Source of the DNA: Parabacteroides johnsonii DSM 18315
GTDB lineage: Bacteria > Bacteroidota > Bacteroidia > Bacteroidales > Tannerellaceae
Assembly: GCF_025151045.1 (NCBI RefSeq)
Contig: NZ_CP102285.1
Coordinates: 868,001-932,000, forward strand
Reading direction: 5' to 3'
DNA: 64,000 bases
Position 1 is the first letter of the stretch; each line of letters opens with the position of its first letter. The translations under genes and the position numbers were made by a program. Positions 59,295 to 64,000 of the stretch are shown piece by piece. Under the pieces are notes generated by a model. The model was not told the origin of the DNA and searched no databases. It saw only the letters and a list, made by a program, of their open reading frames with translations.

Positions 59295-61115
59295 ATGGTG
59301 AAGTTCTACAATACTCTATTCCTGTTGCTGATTTGCTTGTTCTTACCGGGTAAGAACATTAAGCAGGTGCATTGCACACCTGCTTATGATGATATACCGG
59401 ATAGTTTGCTGACAGTCGGGGAGATCCGGAAGACTGTCTTGTCGGACCCGGACAAGGCGTTGTATATGTTGGATGTGGCCGAGGAACGGAAATTGCTCCC
59501 GACTTATCAGATCAATTGGACACGTGCCCAGATATACGGTTCTGCCAAGAATATGGAACGTGTGGCGGTGAAATGGGGTAAATTGGTATTGGAAGACGAT
59601 TCGGTGCGTAACAACACGCAGTATTATTTCAATATGTGCAAGAACTTGGTGGAGTCGATGATTGCCACCGGCGAGTATGAGGAGGCGATCCGGTATGCAC
59701 GTTCTATGATTGATGTAATCGACCGGGCTGGCAAACAAAAGGATAACAATCATAATTCTTATTGGGCTATCGCCCGTGTCTATCGGGCTATGGGAAATCC
59801 GGAAGAGGCCTATAAGGCTATGGAGGAGGCGTTGCAGTTTTGCCGCCAACAGATCGAAAGGAAACGGGGAATGGGGCAGCCTGTTGTGTCAGACGAGATG
59901 AAACTTTACCTCTATTACCAAAATTTGTCGGAATGGTTGTGTGAAGATGGAAAGCTGGAGGAAGCACTTGAGGCAGTTTGTGAGATGCAGGCGTGTGTCG
60001 AAAGGCTGCGTCCCCTGAAAGGCGGAGCCTATCCACTGCAGATACCGGAGAAGGCCTTTCTTTCCAGAGAGGGGGTGGTGGACGGTAGGTTGGCAAACCT
60101 CTATGTGTTGCTGGGACAGGCAGGAAAAGGTAGGGAATGGTTCGCGAAGATGCGGGAAAATCCGTTGGTAGACAGTGATCCGGAGATGATCCGGCTGGAG
60201 ATCGATTATTACGAAGATATGCGGCAGTATGGCAAGCTGATCGAGAAAGCACTTCCCTTGACAGATGTTGCCCTGTATGAAGATAGTATCAGTGTACGGC
60301 GTAAGGAGGCCTGTTTGGTTTTGGCGGATGCTTACCTGCGTTCGGGAAAAAAAGAGGAGTCGGTAGTCTACTATAAAACCGCTTTGGCCCTGACCGATAG
60401 TTTGAACCATAGGAACAATGAAAATCATGCACTCGAGATGGCAACTCTTTTGGATACGCGTGAAAAGGAACGGCAGATCGAGTTGCAGGTGGAAGAGTTG
60501 AGATGGCACAGGGTGGTGACCTCTGTCGTGGCCGGGGTACTTGCTTTGGTCGGTGTCATCTTTATTTTGATCGTTCGCCATTCCCGGATTGTAGACCGTA
60601 AAAACAAACTGATGGCGCAGCAGATCGATCTTTATCTTTCTTACCGTAGTGAACTGCAAGTTGCACGTGAACGGATTCGTCAGTTGGAAGATATGGAGGA
60701 AGAACCTGTTACCTTTGATGTGGATGGCGGGATCGGGAACGATCGGGAAGCCGAAGCGGTGAAAGTGGAACCGGATGATGGCGACAGGAAATATTTTGAA
60801 GAATTGGATTTGAAAATCCGTGGTGAACAGTTGTTCTTGAATCCAGATCTGACGAGAGATATGATCCTCCGGCTAACTCCTGTTGGTAAAAACCGCATAT
60901 CCCCGCTGTTGCAAGCTTTTGCCGGGGAAAATTTCAATGGTTATATCAATAGCTTGAGACTTGAATACTCGCTTGTCTTGTTGAAAGATTTCGAAAATTA
61001 TACGGTCGAGGCGGTCGCTATCGATTCGGGTTTCAATAACGTGCGTACTTATCAGCGTATCTTCCGGGAAAAATACGGAATGACTCCGGCCGAGTATAGG
61101 AAGACCTTGAAATGA
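59295..61115 (+). CDS. Membrane-bound TPR sensor with cytoplasmic AraC-type DNA-binding domain
   Basis: The 606-residue protein has a signal peptide or N-terminal anchor (about 5-18). A long periplasmic region of TPR-like helices follows (about 35-390; for example YWAIARVYRAMGNPEEAYKAMEEAL and KLEEALEAVCEMQ), then one membrane span (about 405-426, VVAGVLALVGVIFILIV) and a coiled-coil linker. The C-terminal AraC-type helix-turn-helix (about 525-606) ends in VEAVAIDSGFNNVRTYQRIFREKYGMTPAEY. It would sense a periplasmic signal through the TPRs and act directly on DNA, a one-component design known in Bacteroidetes. Its position opposite the giant surface-protein operon makes that operon the likely target. 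Confidence 0.85.
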   Translation: MVKFYNTLFLLLICLFLPGKNIKQVHCTPAYDDIPDSLLTVGEIRKTVLSDPDKALYMLDVAEERKLLPTYQINWTRAQIYGSAKNMERVAVKWGKLVLEDDSVRNNTQYYFNMCKNLVESMIATGEYEEAIRYARSMIDVIDRAGKQKDNNHNSYWAIARVYRAMGNPEEAYKAMEEALQFCRQQIERKRGMGQPVVSDEMKLYLYYQNLSEWLCEDGKLEEALEAVCEMQACVERLRPLKGGAYPLQIPEKAFLSREGVVDGRLANLYVLLGQAGKGREWFAKMRENPLVDSDPEMIRLEIDYYEDMRQYGKLIEKALPLTDVALYEDSISVRRKEACLVLADAYLRSGKKEESVVYYKTALALTDSLNHRNNENHALEMATLLDTREKERQIELQVEELRWHRVVTSVVAGVLALVGVIFILIVRHSRIVDRKNKLMAQQIDLYLSYRSELQVARERIRQLEDMEEEPVTFDVDGGIGNDREAEAVKVEPDDGDRKYFEELDLKIRGEQLFLNPDLTRDMILRLTPVGKNRISPLLQAFAGENFNGYINSLRLEYSLVLLKDFENYTVEAVAIDSGFNNVRTYQRIFREKYGMTPAEYRKTLK

Positions 61116-61141
61116 TGAGGGGTTTGTCCGGTTTTCTGTTT

Positions 61142-61149
61142 ATATTTGT
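61142..61149 (+). promoter_or_regulatory. -7 box before the 519-residue protein
   Basis: TATATTTG fits TAnnTTTG and lies 17 bp before the ATG at 61167, in the 51-bp gap after the regulator gene. Confidence 0.4.
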
Positions 61150-61166
61150 CCGAAAATAGGATCTGA

Positions 61167-62726
61167 ATGATGGACAGGATGGAAAAAGAACCGCTTATAC
61201 TGGAAGGTAGGCGTCTTCCGGATGTGGCGGATGTAGACGGTTTGGTCTCTTTTATGGGCCGGTTGACGGAAGAACAGGAGAGTTTTTATCTTGATTTGCT
61301 GTTGGCTTCTCTGGTCCGTTTGCACCCGTTTATAAAATCGGATGATGTGAAACGTATGATGTCGGTTTTCGAATGGGCAGGAACTGTAATGGAAATGCCG
61401 GAAAGCGAGACAGGAGGGTTGGATAAGCTTACCGCATCTTTTCTGCTTGATTATGCCGAAATGCTTTCCGGGGCGGAAAAGCGTGCCAAAGGAGCAAAAC
61501 AACAACTTTATCAGGACTATAAACCCTATCTGGATCTTGTGAAGTTAGCTTTTAACCGGATAAAAGATTATAATACGTTGCCTTTGCTCTCGACACCGAC
61601 CCACCGTCCGGCTTGGATCGATCCGTCCGTGCTTGTCTCCCGGTTGTCGGAATATCAGAAAAAGGGTATCAAACCGGATAGTCTGGACTTTCAAATTGCA
61701 CTTTCGCGTGTGGCATTGGATGATACGGACGAGGCTGTCCGGTCAGTCGAACAAGCGCTGGCGGGCGAATATCGCGAGTTGTTGCTTTTCCTGTTCAAGC
61801 CGGAGGCACGTCCTAAGGGGTCTTTTACGTTTCAGGCTGTTTGGATGACTGCTGCTTTGGTCAAAAGCCCTGATACCATCTATGACGAGTTCGAGGATTT
61901 TCCTTATTCTGCTGTGAACCGGGCCTATCTGACGGGAGATATTCCCTGCGACGTATTTATTTTCGAAAAGCCGTTTGGAAAAGTCGATCGTATCTTGCAG
62001 TTGATTCCTCCGGCAAGCAAAAATGTTGCGATCAAATGGAGGTTTGGAGGTTATGCCTTATATATGACTTATCGGCCTTGTTCCCGTATTCCGCTTTTGG
62101 TGGAGACTTTTTGGAAGATACCTTTGAGGGAAAAGGATCTTAAGAGGTTTTTGTTGCTTTCTCCGAATGCACCTCGGATTTGGTTGGCCTTATTGGTGCG
62201 GGATCGCGTAAGGGATGCGTATTGGAACGATTTGGAACTGGCAAGGCTTAACCTGGTTGCCCTTGAGACTTTGCGCGAACTTGATTTGGAGTGGAGAGGG
62301 GGAATGGCTTTGACATATCTGGCAGTGTGTCTGTTGAGTATCGATCGCCCTGTTCGTTTGTGTGCGGCGGATCTTTGGGGGGAGCTTGTGGAAAAAGACC
62401 TGATAGACAATGTGGCTTTAGGCCGAGTGTTGGGTAAGATTCAATCGTTGGAATGGGCTCCTGCACAGAGAATTTCAGGTTTGGTTGTTGAGATGCTGAT
62501 AAATAGATCGTCTTTTCATAACAAAGAACTGTCTGTGCTGTTTGTCTCTTTTTTATCTTGCCTGCCGGAAAGCCCAGTGAAGGATTTAAAGCGCTTACTG
62601 GAGGTTTTTGCGGAGCTTCAGACAGTCAACAACTGGCCGAAGATAACATACGCCCCGCTTCTTTCTTTGCTTGAGACATGGAAGAAAAACAGCAAATTGA
62701 CAGAGATAATAGAATCTTTGTATTAG
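61167..62726 (+). CDS. Cytoplasmic helical-repeat protein of unknown function
   Basis: The 519-residue protein has no signal peptide or membrane span. It is almost wholly helical by composition, with repeating Leu-rich pairs (for example LTEEQESFYLDLLLASLVRL, MALTYLAVCLLSID, VRLCAADLWGELVEK) reminiscent of HEAT-type repeats. From memory the second half recalls the DUF6493 family, which in Bacteroidetes accompanies MoxR-ATPase/VWA/SWIM gene sets; no such partners are here, and full members are longer. It could be a stand-alone or shortened member. It follows the TPR-AraC regulator by 51 bp on the same strand and ends inside a hairpin. Confidence 0.6.
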   Translation: MMDRMEKEPLILEGRRLPDVADVDGLVSFMGRLTEEQESFYLDLLLASLVRLHPFIKSDDVKRMMSVFEWAGTVMEMPESETGGLDKLTASFLLDYAEMLSGAEKRAKGAKQQLYQDYKPYLDLVKLAFNRIKDYNTLPLLSTPTHRPAWIDPSVLVSRLSEYQKKGIKPDSLDFQIALSRVALDDTDEAVRSVEQALAGEYRELLLFLFKPEARPKGSFTFQAVWMTAALVKSPDTIYDEFEDFPYSAVNRAYLTGDIPCDVFIFEKPFGKVDRILQLIPPASKNVAIKWRFGGYALYMTYRPCSRIPLLVETFWKIPLREKDLKRFLLLSPNAPRIWLALLVRDRVRDAYWNDLELARLNLVALETLRELDLEWRGGMALTYLAVCLLSIDRPVRLCAADLWGELVEKDLIDNVALGRVLGKIQSLEWAPAQRISGLVVEMLINRSSFHNKELSVLFVSFLSCLPESPVKDLKRLLEVFAELQTVNNWPKITYAPLLSLLETWKKNSKLTEIIESLY

Positions 62727-62805
62727 AGTTACCCGAAACGATTTGAGTAACTCTAAATGCCTTGCCCTTTCAGGGGGCTGAATTATCCGACTTCGGAGGA
62801 TAATT
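62724..62805 (+). terminator. Two successive hairpins after the helical-repeat gene
   Basis: TAGAGTTAC (62724-62732, containing the stop codon) pairs with GTAACTCTA (62747-62755). AATTATCC (62781-62788) pairs with GGATAATT (62798-62805) and is followed by TTG. The second is the better terminator. Confidence 0.55.
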
Positions 62806-63000
62806 TTGTGAAAACGCATGGCTCGGAATCAAAGTTTTTAGTGTTCTCTCTATCCGTTATTTAAACTTTCATTGTAGTGGGAATATCAACTTAGAAGTGT
62901 AACTTCGCAGTGTGTTCCCCATGAAAAAAACACTACGGGTTTGCCCCAGCGGCAGGGGGCGCATAGCCCCTGAGAGCGTAGAATCAATTAGCAATACAAT

Positions 63001-63024
63001 AAAAAAGGAGACCGAAGTCTCCTT
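63001..63024 (-). terminator. Minus-strand terminator beside the IS30 remnant
   Basis: On the minus strand AAGGAGAC, loop TTCG and GTCTCCTT form a perfect 8-bp stem followed by T residues. No minus-strand gene ends next to it; the nearest is the symporter gene 470 bp upstream, with the IS30 remnant in between. The 62806-63000 stretch has no recognisable gene. Confidence 0.7.
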
Positions 63025-63036
63025 AGGATTAACTAT

Positions 63037-63266
63037 TGCCTTCTGTTCCCTTATAGGGGCAAAGGCGTTAAGACCATAACGACGGATAACGGCGGCGAGT
63101 TTGCCTGCCATGAACTCATAGAGAAAAAATTAAGAGCTACCGTCTATTTTACGGACAGTTATTGCTCCAGAAGAAGATCAACTGTAGACCTCGGGAAAAG
63201 CTGGGCTTCAGAAGCCCCAAAGAGTATTTTTTCGAGAAATGGGAGCAACAAAAACGGGTGATATAA
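63037..63266 (+). pseudogene. Decayed IS30-family transposase fragment with internal deletion
   Basis: The first part (63037-63168) reads LLFPYRGKGVKTITTDNGGE and on to ATVYFTDSYCS, the DDE-domain core of IS30-type transposases, including the second Asp (TTDNG). The second part (in a different frame, about 63171-63266) reads INCRPREKLGFRSPKEYFF and ends at a stop after KRVI, the transposase C terminus. The segment between them, normally some 40 residues starting WQRG and containing the catalytic Glu, is missing. No intact N-terminal part or clear terminal repeats were found, so the element is dead. Confidence 0.75.
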
Positions 63267-63496
63267 ATACCACCCGTACAAAAAGCCTTACTAATCATAG
63301 CCTGGCTTTGGTCAATAATTCTTTTTGTTTTTGCTGTCAAGGTTTCGGTTTCTTTTCATAGTTAGGGTTTTGATATGCACAATGTAAACGATTGTTTTAA
63401 AGTTTGCAAATCTTTATTGATTTTTCTTTTAATAATGACGATTTTTGGATGAATTTCATTTTTATGACTATAATTACACTTGCAGTTGACTCTACC

Positions 63497-64000
63497 TTAC
63501 CAGAAATACCAGTAGAATGCAGCTGTAATACCCAAGATGATTACGGAATGGATCACATCCCAATGATTCCAGCTTGCACGTGTGGCCGCCCGCTCTTCCG
63601 GTGTTGCTGTTCCAAATACCAGACCTTGTATTTTTCCAGCTTCGGGTGCTTTTGTGCAAAGGCTGACAACAATTGTCAGGATGATGCAGAAGAGGAACAT
63701 CCATCCGCAGAAGAACAGCCAGTTCATATCATAGAACAAGGCTTTGAACAGGTTGTCGGATGCGTCGACCGCATTGCTGTAATAAACTTTGGCTCCCAGG
63801 CGGGTAATACCGATGATGATACCAGCCAGCATCCCCCACATGCCTCCTTGGGCGGAAGTTCGTTTCCAACAAATACCCAACAGGAAAGCGGCGGCGATAC
63901 CTGGTGACAGTACGGATTGTACGTCTTGAAGATAATTATAGAGGACATCCCCGACACTGCGCATAATCGGAATCCAGAGTATACCCAGGATCACGATTAC
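63497..64000 (-). CDS. Sodium:solute symporter, C-terminal part (cut by window end)
   Basis: The last 167 residues of a polytopic transporter are visible; the 5' part lies beyond the window. Segments such as DVLYNYLQDVQSVLSPGIAAAFLLGI, KRTSAQGGMWGMLAGIIIGI and the Trp/Phe-rich last span (IILGITAAFYWYFW) fit the sodium:solute symporter family, and the sugar-transporting branch (SglT-like) seems closest. The substrate cannot be given from this fragment. The gene's downstream side holds the IS30 remnant, and no terminator directly follows the stop. Confidence 0.85.
   Translation of the reverse strand, partial: VIVILGILWIPIMRSVGDVLYNYLQDVQSVLSPGIAAAFLLGICWKRTSAQGGMWGMLAGIIIGITRLGAKVYYSNAVDASDNLFKALFYDMNWLFFCGWMFLFCIILTIVVSLCTKAPEAGKIQGLVFGTATPEERAATRASWNHWDVIHSVIILGITAAFYWYFW

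Noticed and set aside
62869-63111. Minus-strand 80-codon frame at the IS30 remnant
   Set aside because: It overlaps the plus-strand transposase core in antisense; possibly a repeated non-coding sequence, not a gene.
1-64000. tRNA, rRNA, CRISPR arrays, known riboswitches
   Set aside because: I looked for cloverleaf T-arm motifs, regular direct-repeat/spacer arrays and familiar riboswitch cores and found none I could support by eye; a covariance-model scan would settle this.

Overview
The window looks like a chromosomal segment of a gut Bacteroidales bacterium, most likely Parabacteroides or a close relative. The signs are promoters of the Bacteroidetes type (-33 TTG, -7 TAnnTTTG), ECF sigma/FecR pairs, carboxypeptidase-like regulatory domains, GH127 and PL8 carbohydrate enzymes, a T9SS type A C-terminal sorting domain and an IS30-type remnant. 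The genus is an inference from memory of protein families. I saw no tRNA, rRNA, CRISPR array or intact mobile element.

Layout. 0-0.5 kb: repeat-rich non-coding DNA. 0.55-5 kb: LysR regulator, YeiH-type exporter, class A penicillin-binding protein. 5.1-13.2 kb: glycerol operon glpD-glpK-glpF running into a secreted PL8 polysaccharide lyase and dihydroorotase. 13.2-14.2 kb: queE/queD on the minus strand. 14.5-20.3 kb: a cell-surface-signalling cluster (ECF sigma, FecR, an STN plus carboxypeptidase-like protein, its paralogue, a second ECF sigma, a Crp/Fnr regulator). 20.3-25.7 kb: C69 dipeptidase, a Gly/Trp/Tyr- and Ser/Arg-rich secreted protein, a FadL-like barrel. 25.8-32 kb: ECF sigma, a tiny ORF, rpe, a short ComEC, a DHH phosphoesterase, a lipoprotein, glmM-like mutase. 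32-36.7 kb: stand-alone AICAR transformylase, NUDIX hydrolase, topoisomerase III, DUF4833-like protein. 36.8-41 kb: an aromatic amino acid operon (pheA, aminotransferase, DAHP synthase-chorismate mutase, tyrA). 41.5-47.8 kb: oxyR, two GH127 enzymes, dps. 47.8-62.7 kb: a lipoprotein and a 3189-residue LamG/T9SS surface protein (minus), facing a TPR-AraC membrane regulator and a helical-repeat protein (plus). 62.7-64 kb: a decayed IS30 transposase and the C-terminal end of a sodium:solute symporter cut by the window edge.

The strongest new observation is a complete transcription attenuator in front of the aromatic operon. It has a promoter, a 24-codon leader ORF whose codons 4-15 are ten Phe/Tyr codons plus one Ser and one Thr, an antiterminator arm inside the end of that ORF, and a terminator hairpin with a long U-tract before pheA. 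Because the operon makes both Phe and Tyr, the leader appears to sense both.

The second theme is repeats with a 22-bp period. One family (core GCGGGTAATATTTTTTAAC) occurs at about 0.4, 22.0, 41.3 and 58.5 kb. A second family of three 22-bp units occurs at 32.0 and 42.5 kb. A third array with an 11-bp period opens the window. The 41.3 kb copy sits directly before what looks like a frameshifted remnant of a TPR regulator, and the 58.5 kb copy lies in the divergent region between the giant surface-protein operon and an intact TPR-AraC regulator.
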